From contig DAHXOV010000015.1 in assembly GCA_027364695.1 (NCBI GenBank), forward strand, positions 1 through 6,793: a stretch of DNA of 6,793 bases. Direction: 5' to 3'. Of the stretch, positions 1 through 6,793 are shown piece by piece. The stretch is from a bacterium. Its GTDB lineage: Bacteria; Bacteroidota; Bacteroidia; B-17B0; Aurantibacillaceae. Each line of letters starts with the position of its first letter. Within the stretch, counting starts at the first letter, position 1. A program made the position numbers and the translations under genes. Under the pieces are notes generated by a model. The model was given only the letters and a program-made list of their open reading frames with translations, ran no database searches and was not told the DNA's origin.

Positions 1-19
1 TATCAAAACAATTACCATT

Positions 20-364
20 ATGCAAGAAATCCATCTGATCAACATAGATTACATTGAGCAAAATAAAGAATCAATACCATTTAAATACAAACCGGATGTT
101 CCAAAACTTAAATTGCACGGCGATCTATTAATTTCTGAAACAGAAGAAGAGGAAAAAGGCATATTGTTTCTGACACAAAAGCAACTTCATCAAATTGTAG
201 GAGGAAAAAACATTGATATTGTAACAGACGAAGATAAATGGCACTTAAAATATCCTCTAAATAAAGAACAAATAAAAAAAATAGGATTAATAGACCTTGA
301 TGCAGAATTTGTGGGTACAATAGGAAGCGCTAAGTGTTTTGAAGTTTTGGATGTAAAAGAGTAA
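20..364 (+). CDS. Hypothetical protein, 114 aa, possibly 5'-partial
   Basis: I do not recognise this protein. From the first ATG it is 114 residues, hydrophilic, with no signal peptide and no membrane segment, so probably cytoplasmic. It has an acidic patch at residues 39-45 (SETEEEE), lysine-rich stretches, a single Cys at 106, and alternating hydrophobic and charged residues suggesting a small mixed alpha/beta fold. Codon use is AT-rich like its neighbours. The reading frame has no stop between base 2 and the ATG, so the true start may lie upstream of the window; no Shine-Dalgarno sequence helps decide. The gene converges on the radical SAM gene with 11 bp between the stops and no hairpin terminator in the gap. 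It is the only plus-strand gene on the left side and is not part of the minus-strand operon. That it is a real gene is fairly likely because of its length, balanced composition and position filling the space; its function is unknown. Confidence 0.68.
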   Translation: MQEIHLINIDYIEQNKESIPFKYKPDVPKLKLHGDLLISETEEEEKGILFLTQKQLHQIVGGKNIDIVTDEDKWHLKYPLNKEQIKKIGLIDLDAEFVGTIGSAKCFEVLDVKE

Positions 365-375
365 AAATTATTCAC

Positions 376-1386
376 TCATACCCATATCTTAGAGCCTTCT
401 GAACAATTATTACATATATCTATGCTATGGCGGGATTGTAGTATTTTTCTTCTGAAAATATTGTACTCGTGCGAAGTCCATATTGAATGAAATGTTTTTT
501 CCTTAATACTTCCCATTTCGTATTTTGCATCTTTGTCAAAACAGCAAGGTACTATCATTCCATCCTGAGTAAATACACAAGATGCCCACATCCTCCAACA
601 ATGGTTGCACAAGTGGTTTTTTAATTTCAATTCATCCTCATTCAGCAAATAGCGAGCATATTTTTGATTCTTAGGAACTAATTTCTTCAATTGTGCAGTA
701 TTATACACTTGTGCTGTTTTAATTTGATATTTTAATTTGTGATCTTTACAAAATTCTATAAAGGTACTTAATTCATCCATATTGTGTTCAAATGCAATCC
801 ATTGCAGTATTATAATAGGGGTGAGTGACTGATATTTATTTTTTGTTTTTACAATACTTTGAATGCCTTCCAATACTTTATTTACATTGCCTTTTACACG
901 ATATTGTTCATATACTTTTTGACTCATTCCATCCATAGAAATAATCAACTTATGTAGTCCTGAATGAATGATTTGTTCACTATTCTCTTCGCTTAAAAAA
1001 TGAGCATTAGTGCTGATAAGAGTATATATTTTATGCTTTGACGCTGTTTTAATCCAGTTAAATATTTTAGGGTGAATCAATGGCTCTCCTTGAAAATAAA
1101 AATTAATATGTAAAAGATATTTATGCAAAGAAAAAATGATTTTTTCAAAGGTTTCATCTTTCATATTGCCTGTAGGTCTTGTAAATTCTCTTAATCCACT
1201 TGGGCAAGCAGGGCACTCCAAATTACACGCCGTAGTAGGTTCTACAGAAATAGCCATTGGATAAGCCCATACAATAGGTTTTTTGACAAATCTGGATAAG
1301 TAAAAACTTATTTTTAATAGAATGAAATTAATAATTTTTCGCCAACTAATCAGTGACCATAAAATTTGAATATCCTTGAAAGTCAT
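376..1386 (-). CDS. Radical SAM/SPASM domain protein, substrate unknown
   Basis: Predicted radical S-adenosylmethionine enzyme of 336 residues. Residues 1-45 form a basic, hydrophobic, possibly amphipathic N-terminal region that could touch the membrane. The radical SAM core follows: the CxxxCxxC motif that binds the 4Fe-4S cluster is C54/C58/C61 (sequence CNLECPAC), and a GEP motif for SAM binding is at 100-102. The C-terminal SPASM-type region (about 258-336) has C260, C263, C270, C281, C282, C325 and C328; C263-x12-G276-x4-C281 fits the SPASM start pattern, and the final CxxC closes a short version of the domain. Family members modify peptides, proteins or other substrates by radical chemistry; nothing here names the substrate. 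No peptide precursor gene is seen beside it. It is the last gene of the minus-strand operon, and its ATG overlaps the TerC stop codon in an ATGA, implying translational coupling. AGAAGG abuts the ATG directly, too close for a classical Shine-Dalgarno. The domain call is firm; the role is open. Confidence 0.93.
   Translation of the reverse strand: MTFKDIQILWSLISWRKIINFILLKISFYLSRFVKKPIVWAYPMAISVEPTTACNLECPACPSGLREFTRPTGNMKDETFEKIIFSLHKYLLHINFYFQGEPLIHPKIFNWIKTASKHKIYTLISTNAHFLSEENSEQIIHSGLHKLIISMDGMSQKVYEQYRVKGNVNKVLEGIQSIVKTKNKYQSLTPIIILQWIAFEHNMDELSTFIEFCKDHKLKYQIKTAQVYNTAQLKKLVPKNQKYARYLLNEDELKLKNHLCNHCWRMWASCVFTQDGMIVPCCFDKDAKYEMGSIKEKTFHSIWTSHEYNIFRRKILQSRHSIDICNNCSEGSKIWV
1383..1386 (-). 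other. ATGA stop/start overlap between TerC and radical SAM genes
   Basis: On the minus strand the four bases read ATGA: the ATG starts the radical SAM gene and the TGA ends the TerC gene. Such overlaps usually mean that ribosomes finishing the first gene restart on the second, keeping the two products in proportion. It supports a single transcript and a start at 1386 rather than at the later Met44. Confidence 0.85.
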
Positions 1387-2183
1387 CCTTCTTTTTTATC
1401 ATTATCTAAAAACAATGATCGGTTTCTTTTTACTCTTTGTTCTTTGATATTTATCCATTCTGAAATCAATGCGAATGTAAGCGCCACATAAGCATAATTT
1501 TTGTTTAATTCTATATGCTGATTTTTAGGCAATGAATAATTGTATGCTGAAATAAGCGATTCTGCTACTAAAATACCCCCTATGACTATCAAAAAAGTTA
1601 AAGCAATGGTTTTAATGCCCTGATTTTTATTTATAAAATCTGCTACTAACGCAGAAAACAACATCATGAGTATCATTGCGATCAACACGGCACTGAGCAT
1701 TACAATAAAGTTTCTGCTTAGTCCCACTGCGGTTAAAATAGAATCAAAAGAAAAAACAATGTCAACCAATACTATCTGGATAACAACAGATGAAAAAGTA
1801 GCTTTGCCTTTTATATCCATAGATTCTTCTGAATAATATATTTTATTGACAATCTCTCTGATGGTTTTGAAAATTAAAAATATTCCTCCACTTAATAATA
1901 TTACATCTCTTCCCGAAAAGTATAATTTACCTATGTTAAACCATGGTTTTGTCAGAGATGCCAGCCATGTAATAGAAAAAAGTAATACAGCTCTCATCAT
2001 CAGGGCTAATAATAATCCTATAATTCTGCCTCTTTGTTTTTGCTGCTTTGGTAATTTATCTGCTACTATTGAAATGAAAATAATATTATCTATTCCCAAA
2101 ATAATCTCTAATACAGATAATATCAATAAGGAAATAATCCCTTGTGCAGATAACATTGCGTTGCATTGTTCTTGAAAGTTCAT
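1383..2183 (-). CDS. TerC family integral membrane protein (metal exporter-like)
   Basis: Polytopic inner-membrane protein of 266 residues with about seven hydrophobic segments (roughly 13-41, 52-77, 93-108, 131-153, 158-182, 193-212, 230-246). Two family signatures are present: LEIILGIDN at 25-33 (E26, D32, N33) and Q136 with VDIVFSFDS at 140-148 (D141, D147). These acidic residues lie in membrane segments and are the presumed cation site. TerC relatives such as Alx and MeeF/MeeY are linked to manganese export or to supplying manganese to enzymes outside the membrane, and the founding member to tellurite resistance. This copy has no CBS or CorC-like extension; it ends in a short charged tail. 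It starts 13 bp after recJ and its stop overlaps the radical SAM start by 4 bp. No yybP-ykoY-type riboswitch could fit before it, since the recJ gene is directly upstream, so any metal control would have to act at the operon promoter. Family assignment is strong; the transported ion is inferred. Confidence 0.93.
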   Translation of the reverse strand: MNFQEQCNAMLSAQGIISLLILSVLEIILGIDNIIFISIVADKLPKQQKQRGRIIGLLLALMMRAVLLFSITWLASLTKPWFNIGKLYFSGRDVILLSGGIFLIFKTIREIVNKIYYSEESMDIKGKATFSSVVIQIVLVDIVFSFDSILTAVGLSRNFIVMLSAVLIAMILMMLFSALVADFINKNQGIKTIALTFLIVIGGILVAESLISAYNYSLPKNQHIELNKNYAYVALTFALISEWINIKEQRVKRNRSLFLDNDKKEG

Positions 2184-2196
2184 AATACTTTATATT

Positions 2197-3903
2197 TTAT
2201 TTAATATCTTGTATATAGATAGAATACACTGCTTCATCACTTACAATATCCTGAATATCTATCTTACATAAGCAATCAAATGTTTTCCCTTTGAAAGTAT
2301 CAAAATGTTTAATACCATTAAAAAATATTGCAGGATATTCTTTTTGAGAATGTTGTGTCAGATACATTTTCAAATGCCCGTTGCCATGCTCATGCATTCT
2401 TCCACTGTCTTTTACTTTTTTAATCCAGAAAACAGGGTGAAGATTAGACGGACCATGTGGCTCAAATTGTTTTAATATATTAATAAATTTAGTGTCAATC
2501 TCATTTAAATTTAATACTGCATCTACATATATTTTTTTCACTTGCTGTTCTTCTGTAATAAATGCTTGAACGGATTGTTCAAAATGGTGTACAAATCGTT
2601 CTAAATTGTTTTTTTCAATGCTCAGCCCTGCTGCGTATTTATGTCCGCCAAATTGATGTATAAATTCTTTACATGAAAGCAGTGCTTCATACAAATCAAA
2701 ACCATCTATACTTCTTGCAGATCCTGTGATGTAACCATTGTGTTCTGTGAGCACAACAGTAGGTCTATAGTATTTCTCCACCAGTTTTGCAGCTACAATA
2801 CCTACTATGCCTTTATTCCAATTTTCTTTATACACCACTGTTGTTTTTTTTTGAGTAAATGTATCATCTTTTTCTATTATTTGAATGGCTTCTTCCAGTG
2901 TCTGTTTATCCAAATCCTGCCTTTGTGTATTTACATCATGCAAATCTTTTGCGCACTTTTCTGCTTCTGTTTCATCTCTTGAAATAAGTAATTTTACTGC
3001 TTTTGATCCATGCTCTAACCTACCCGCGGCATTGATTCTTGGAGCAAGCATAAATACCAAATCGGATACTTTAATTTTCCTGTTTCGTTTTAAAAATGCA
3101 ACATCTGACAATTTCTTCAAACCAACCGATGGATACTTGTTTATTTTTTCTAACCCATAATATACCAATACTCTGTTCTCATCATTGATAGGAACAATAT
3201 CTGCTGCAGTACTTACCGCTACATAATCTATAAATTTTGACCAGTAATCTTCTTTCAGCTTATTTTTGATACAATATGCTTGCATCAATTTCAACCCTAT
3301 TCCACATCCCGTTAATTCTTTAGATGGATAATTACAATTCGTTTTTTTAGGATTTAATACGGCACAGGCACCTGGTACTATGCCTTCCGGTACATGATGA
3401 TCAGCTATTATACAATCTATTCCAATGGATTGGGCATGATGAATTTTTTCTGCTTCTTTAATACCACAATCTAAAATGATCATTAAAGAAAAATCATTCT
3501 GACGCGCATATTTTACGCCTTCATAAGATACACCGTATCCTTCTTCAAATCTGTCAGGAATATAATAATCCAATAAATTTTTGTTTGTAAATTGCTGTAA
3601 AAATAAATACATAGCTGAAACAGCCGTGGTACCATCTACATCATAATCGCCATAAATCAATATTTTTTCCTTGTTCTCTATGGCTTGATGTAATCTATTC
3701 ATAGCTTTTTCCATATCATGCATCAAGAACGGCGAATACAAATCAGACCATTGTGGACGAAAAAATTTTCTCGCATCCTCAAAACTTTTTATATCTCTTA
3801 ATATCAATAAGTGGGATAATGTTTCTGATATATTTAATTCTTTTGATAATTTTACTTTTTGAAGTTTATTTTCTTCTGTTATCTCTTTTAATACCCACTG
3901 CAT
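2197..3903 (-). CDS. recJ: Single-stranded-DNA-specific 5'-3' exonuclease RecJ
   Basis: RecJ degrades single-stranded DNA from the 5' end in recombinational repair (RecFOR pathway), mismatch repair and fork rescue; it is a cytoplasmic DHH-family phosphoesterase using Mn2+ or Mg2+. At 568 residues it has the usual length (E. coli RecJ is 577). The metal-binding motifs are visible: YGDYDVDG at 84-91, LDCG at 144-147, ADHH at 167-170, and TAADIVP at 232-238. The DHHA1 part carries RINAAGR at 289-295, GIVGIVAAKL at 365-374, GSARS at 394-398 and GGHKYAAG at 419-426. The C-terminal 130 residues match the position of the OB-fold domain. All catalytic motifs look intact. The start MQWVLKE fits the family N-terminus; there is no Shine-Dalgarno, only an AT-rich leader. 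It begins 5 bp after the YfhO-family gene and lies 13 bp ahead of TerC, so it is an internal operon gene. A run of nine A's on the coding strand falls at codons 351-354. Confidence 0.97.
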   Translation of the reverse strand: MQWVLKEITEENKLQKVKLSKELNISETLSHLLILRDIKSFEDARKFFRPQWSDLYSPFLMHDMEKAMNRLHQAIENKEKILIYGDYDVDGTTAVSAMYLFLQQFTNKNLLDYYIPDRFEEGYGVSYEGVKYARQNDFSLMIILDCGIKEAEKIHHAQSIGIDCIIADHHVPEGIVPGACAVLNPKKTNCNYPSKELTGCGIGLKLMQAYCIKNKLKEDYWSKFIDYVAVSTAADIVPINDENRVLVYYGLEKINKYPSVGLKKLSDVAFLKRNRKIKVSDLVFMLAPRINAAGRLEHGSKAVKLLISRDETEAEKCAKDLHDVNTQRQDLDKQTLEEAIQIIEKDDTFTQKKTTVVYKENWNKGIVGIVAAKLVEKYYRPTVVLTEHNGYITGSARSIDGFDLYEALLSCKEFIHQFGGHKYAAGLSIEKNNLERFVHHFEQSVQAFITEEQQVKKIYVDAVLNLNEIDTKFINILKQFEPHGPSNLHPVFWIKKVKDSGRMHEHGNGHLKMYLTQHSQKEYPAIFFNGIKHFDTFKGKTFDCLCKIDIQDIVSDEAVYSIYIQDIK

Positions 3904-3908
3904 AAAAA

Positions 3909-6371
3909 TTATTTTTTATTTGCTAACCAATATCCTCTTCTTTTCATCATGACCATTACCAATAAAACAATTGTTCCTAGCCCGCTCATCATAATACCTC
4001 TTAAAGCAAATGGTAACTGATATTCCATTTCTATTTTATATTCTCCTTTTGGTAGAAATACTCCTGTCATTCCTCCGTTCAATCTGAATGCCCGTGCTTT
4101 ATTCCCATTCACAGTTATCTTCCAGCCTGTATCATAAGGAATAGATAAATACATAATTTTATTTTCACTTAGTATTATTTTTCCTGAAATAGAATTTTCA
4201 GAGAATTGCTCTAATTGCAGACATGCTTTTGCTAAACTATCTCTTGACTTTTTTAATACATCATAAGTAAAATTCTCTGCAATGCTTGTATCTGCTAAGT
4301 TGTATGGCTTCATTTGTTGCAATAAGTAGATGTATGTACTATCATCTAATACTGCTGTTTGAAAGCCTATCATCTCTTTTTTTGCAGGATAAACTAATTT
4401 ATCAAAATCTGAATACTTCATTATTTTATTGTAAGTAAAACCAAAAGGCAGAACATATTTGTTTCTCAATATCTTTACATCTCCCTCCATCCTTAATGAG
4501 TCAAACATCAATTTCCATTGAACCGGTATAGCCGCTTTGATTAAAATATACTTTACTAAATTCTGAACTTCTAATAAAGGATGACCTATCAAACCAGGCA
4601 CCCATCTTGCCTCTGCCTCATTGTCTTTACTAATAATTCCCATTGCTTTGAAGTAACGAACATAATTTAACTGAGCAAAGGAATTGTAATTGGAAGTAGT
4701 ATAATAACCCTGAATTTTATTATCATTCAAACTACCATGCATCGCCCCCGAAGAATAATACCCCGCTTTATCTATTCTATAAAACAAATCTTTGTCCTGC
4801 TGGTTTATCCATTTTACCGCATCTACAGAATAATCATTGTAACTTACTCTCTCATTCAGTTCTTTTACAAACATGACATCTCTTCTACTAACAGACAACC
4901 TATTCAAAACAATTAACTCACTTATCAAAATCACAGTTATTAGTACCACTATCCATTGCTGTTGAATGATATGGAGTAAAAATAAAGTAACCATATATAT
5001 GATCAAAAAGAAATGAACTATCGTAGATACACTGCTATCTATTTGTGGCAAACCACCTGCCATATTGCGAGTGTCTTTAAAATAATCATAATGTAATAAT
5101 GCTAATAATCCAAACAAAGAAATAATCAGAGCAATGATATTTACTTGCCCCCTGCGGATTATCCTATCAAAAGTTAAAACTGAAAACAAAATAAAAATGA
5201 TCACAAAAAACATAGAATAACCCCTGTAATACTCACCCGTGAATGCCCATACCAATGTCCTGAAATATGGAAAAATCAAAGTAACAAACCATAAACCAAA
5301 AAACACAAAAAATACTTTTCGCTCGTGTTTATCAAAATATACAAAACTCATCACAAAAATTACCAAGGATAAAACAGAAGAATAGGAAACAGAGGCTTCC
5401 AAAAAATTAAACCATCCACTGAACTGATTCCCTGTACCCATCAAATCACTGGAAAATTGACGCATAACAAAGGTGCCAAATTGAAACTTATCAATCAACT
5501 TAAACATCGGCTGAGACGAAAAATAAACTACCGGTGAATTTTCTGCCGAACCCCTTGGACTATTAAACAATTGATTCAATGTTTCTAAAAAAAACGGACC
5601 TGTAACTAAAACACCAATTATTCCATATAAAATCATCTGACTAAACACAGGCTTTAATTTTTGCCAATCAAAATTTTTCCCCCACCATAACCTGAACAAC
5701 ACATAAGTAATGAAAAATATACCAAAAAGATATAAATCAAAGGGCATAGAAATAGAAATACCCACAATGCTCAAAAAAAACCACCACCCATTTTTTTTCT
5801 GATAAATTTTTTCAAAGCCATACAACATCAAAGCCATCATTAATCCCTCATAAGTAAACAAATACCAACACGCACCTATGATCATAAACCCCGAATAGGC
5901 AAACATTAACCCCCCAAGAGTAGAACTAAGTGGACTCACTTTCAACATACGTAGAAAAAAATAAAACACCCAACCTGCCAATACTATTTTTAAAACCTCT
6001 ATGTAAATAAATATCTTCGGAATACTTGAAGGTCCCAAAAAATAAGCGATCATTTCAAATGGATCTCTCAACCATCCCGAAAAAATACTTTGCCCCATCC
6101 CTTCCTGAAAAGACCACCTTGGAAGACCCACCCCCTGTAAATACTTCGCATACAAATAATGATAAGGCCACACACCATTCAAAGTATCACTACCAATATC
6201 TTTGAACAGAAATAACTTTTCCTGCAACAAAAAATCCGAAAAAATAAAAAAAGCCACCAATACAATTAATCCCAAACTTATCCCGTCCCAGTAAGGATGC
6301 AAACGCTCTACTACCGCAGGATATAAGTTTTTTTCTTTATTGACCTGCCCTTGTATTTTCTTGTTACTCAT
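3909..6371 (-). CDS. YfhO family polytopic membrane protein (putative GT-C-like glycosyltransferase)
   Basis: An 820-residue membrane protein resembling the YfhO family. A cytoplasmic N-terminus of about 30 residues is followed by a first membrane segment (31-50) and a large outer loop with an acidic site KDIGSD (57-62) and the GLPRWSFQEGMG stretch (82-93), which matches the WNP..G-type loop of YfhO proteins. About a dozen hydrophobic segments run from there to about residue 490. Residues 490-795 are soluble and probably extracytoplasmic; they include YRID (531-534) and, near the end, SIPYDTGW (743-750) followed by a GVFLPKGEY segment, a YfhO C-terminal hallmark. One last membrane helix (about 793-812) and a basic tail close the protein. 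In Bacillus and Listeria, YfhO-type proteins are proposed to transfer sugar from a polyprenyl phosphate onto teichoic acid; a Gram-negative host has no teichoic acid, so the acceptor here is unknown. No partner glycosyltransferase is in the window. It is the first gene of the operon, with a promoter-like element just upstream. No other in-frame ATG near the start fits better. Confidence 0.87.
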   Translation of the reverse strand: MSNKKIQGQVNKEKNLYPAVVERLHPYWDGISLGLIVLVAFFIFSDFLLQEKLFLFKDIGSDTLNGVWPYHYLYAKYLQGVGLPRWSFQEGMGQSIFSGWLRDPFEMIAYFLGPSSIPKIFIYIEVLKIVLAGWVFYFFLRMLKVSPLSSTLGGLMFAYSGFMIIGACWYLFTYEGLMMALMLYGFEKIYQKKNGWWFFLSIVGISISMPFDLYLFGIFFITYVLFRLWWGKNFDWQKLKPVFSQMILYGIIGVLVTGPFFLETLNQLFNSPRGSAENSPVVYFSSQPMFKLIDKFQFGTFVMRQFSSDLMGTGNQFSGWFNFLEASVSYSSVLSLVIFVMSFVYFDKHERKVFFVFFGLWFVTLIFPYFRTLVWAFTGEYYRGYSMFFVIIFILFSVLTFDRIIRRGQVNIIALIISLFGLLALLHYDYFKDTRNMAGGLPQIDSSVSTIVHFFLIIYMVTLFLLHIIQQQWIVVLITVILISELIVLNRLSVSRRDVMFVKELNERVSYNDYSVDAVKWINQQDKDLFYRIDKAGYYSSGAMHGSLNDNKIQGYYTTSNYNSFAQLNYVRYFKAMGIISKDNEAEARWVPGLIGHPLLEVQNLVKYILIKAAIPVQWKLMFDSLRMEGDVKILRNKYVLPFGFTYNKIMKYSDFDKLVYPAKKEMIGFQTAVLDDSTYIYLLQQMKPYNLADTSIAENFTYDVLKKSRDSLAKACLQLEQFSENSISGKIILSENKIMYLSIPYDTGWKITVNGNKARAFRLNGGMTGVFLPKGEYKIEMEYQLPFALRGIMMSGLGTIVLLVMVMMKRRGYWLANKK

Positions 6372-6391
6372 GATATCAATATAAAAAATGG

Positions 6392-6422
6392 CAAATATTC
6401 ATAATTTTTTACTCTGTTCAAA
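6392..6422 (-). promoter_or_regulatory. Candidate Bacteroidota-type promoter of the minus-strand operon
   Basis: Read on the minus strand, a TTTG (bases 6422-6419) is followed after exactly 19 bp by AATATTTG (6399-6392). This resembles the Bacteroidota consensus TTTG - 19 to 21 bp - TAnnTTTG, with one mismatch in the -7 box. It would start transcription about 15 bases before the ATG of the YfhO-family gene at 6371, giving a short leader. The region is very AT-rich, so chance similarity is possible, but this is the only gap upstream of the operon. Confidence 0.5.
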
Positions 6423-6456
6423 AATTTTTACCCAAATTTGCCAGAAAATTTGAATT

Positions 6457-6793
6457 ATGATTGCTACGGAACAACTTGTACTCACAGAAATTCTGGAACA
6501 TAAAGCCATGCTCATCACTATCAATCGCGCTGATAAATTAAATGCACTCAATAGAAAAACAATTGATGAATTACACGAAATACTTGTAGAAGCAGAACAA
6601 AACAAACAAATAAGAGTCATCATCATTAAAGGCGCCGGTGAAAAAGCTTTTGCCGCAGGAGCAGACATAGCCGAATTTGCCAGTTATACCGTAGAAGAAG
6701 GGAAGCAAATGAGTTCGCAGGGGCACTTCAAAATTTTCAACTTCCTTGAAAATTTCTCTAAACCTACCATCGCAGCTATTCAAGGTTTTGCCT
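6457..6793 (+). CDS. Enoyl-CoA hydratase/isomerase (crotonase) family, 3'-truncated by window end
   Basis: The first 112 residues of a crotonase-superfamily protein; family members are about 260 residues, so less than half is visible. Translation from the ATG gives MIATEQLVLTEILEHKAMLI. Signatures are NRADKLNALNRKTIDEL (23-39), the KAFAAGADIAEF segment (63-74) that supplies one oxyanion-hole backbone NH for the acyl-CoA thioester, and KPTIAAIQGFA (102-112), just before the second oxyanion glycine and the first catalytic Glu, which lie beyond the window. The protein is cytoplasmic and probably hydrates trans-2-enoyl-CoA in fatty-acid or amino-acid degradation; closely related family members do isomerase or other reactions, so the exact substrate cannot be told. 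It is transcribed away from the YfhO-family gene across an 85-bp gap. No clear promoter was found for it, though AAATTTG occurs twice just upstream. Open reading frames on the opposite strand here are shadows. Confidence 0.95.
   Translation, partial: MIATEQLVLTEILEHKAMLITINRADKLNALNRKTIDELHEILVEAEQNKQIRVIIIKGAGEKAFAAGADIAEFASYTVEEGKQMSSQGHFKIFNFLENFSKPTIAAIQGFA

Noticed and set aside
108..375. Two minus-strand open frames opposite the 114-aa gene, considered as a possible peptide precursor for the radical SAM enzyme
   Set aside because: They are antisense to a better plus-strand frame, lie downstream of the radical SAM stop, and show no leader/core peptide pattern such as clustered Cys, Ser or Thr in a short C-terminal core.
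1846..2175. Plus-strand 109-aa open frame inside the TerC gene
   Set aside because: Antisense to conserved TerC motifs; composition is typical of a shadow frame.
2740..3160. Plus-strand open frames inside recJ rich in Phe, Cys and Ser
   Set aside because: Antisense shadows of recJ, whose conserved motifs cover the same bases.
5773..5798. A8 and T8 runs close together in the YfhO-family gene, considered as a hairpin terminator or slippage site
   Set aside because: They encode consecutive Phe and Lys codons in the middle of an intact frame; the arms are plain homopolymers without a GC stem.
3909..6371. Change in strand composition along the YfhO-family gene (T/G-rich coding in the first half, A-richer in the last third), considered as a sign of fusion or transfer
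   Set aside because: It follows the protein layout: hydrophobic membrane segments use T-rich codons and the soluble extracytoplasmic part uses A-rich ones.
6433..6452. CAAATTTG and AAAATTTG as -7 boxes of a plus-strand promoter for the crotonase gene
   Set aside because: Each matches the -7 consensus with one mismatch, but no TTTG lies about 19 bp upstream of either, and the second box would start transcription at or inside the start codon.
6399..6783. Two minus-strand open frames overlapping the crotonase start
   Set aside because: They lie opposite a clear enoyl-CoA hydratase coding sequence, overlap each other, and have Ser/Cys- and Phe-rich composition typical of antisense frames.

Overview
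The window looks like ordinary chromosome of a low-GC Bacteroidota bacterium. A member of Chitinophagia, Sphingobacteriia or Flavobacteriia is plausible, but the sequence does not fix the class. The DNA is strongly AT-rich, AT-rich codons dominate, and the starts lack a well-placed Shine-Dalgarno. The main intergenic region carries a TTTG-19 bp-AATATTTG element that resembles the Bacteroidota sigma-70 type promoter. The proteins (RecJ, YfhO-family membrane protein, TerC, radical SAM/SPASM, crotonase) are intact and show no sign of decay. No mobile element, CRISPR array, tRNA or rRNA was seen.

Layout: at the left edge is a short plus-strand gene of unknown function (20-364), whose frame stays open to the window edge. 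It converges, with only 11 bases between stops, on a four-gene minus-strand block. In transcription order (right to left) the block is a YfhO-family polytopic membrane protein (6371-3909), recJ (3903-2197), a TerC-family membrane protein (2183-1383) and a radical SAM/SPASM enzyme (1386-376). Junctions are 5 bp, 13 bp and a 4-bp ATGA overlap, so this reads as one operon. Its likely promoter lies in the 85-bp gap 6372-6456. On the other side of that gap a plus-strand enoyl-CoA hydratase/isomerase gene starts divergently and runs off the right end.

How the genes work together is not obvious. RecJ is DNA-repair housekeeping. YfhO-family proteins act at the membrane, probably as GT-C-type glycosyltransferases using polyprenyl-phosphate sugars. 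TerC proteins handle metal, chiefly manganese, at the membrane. The radical SAM protein has an unknown substrate. A shared manganese theme (TerC with Mn-using RecJ, or with an extracytoplasmic glycosyltransferase) is possible but is inference only. I did not find a clearly new defence or mobile system. The points most worth a second look are the uncharacterised radical SAM/SPASM enzyme translationally coupled to TerC, the TerC-YfhO pairing, and the unrecognised 114-residue protein.
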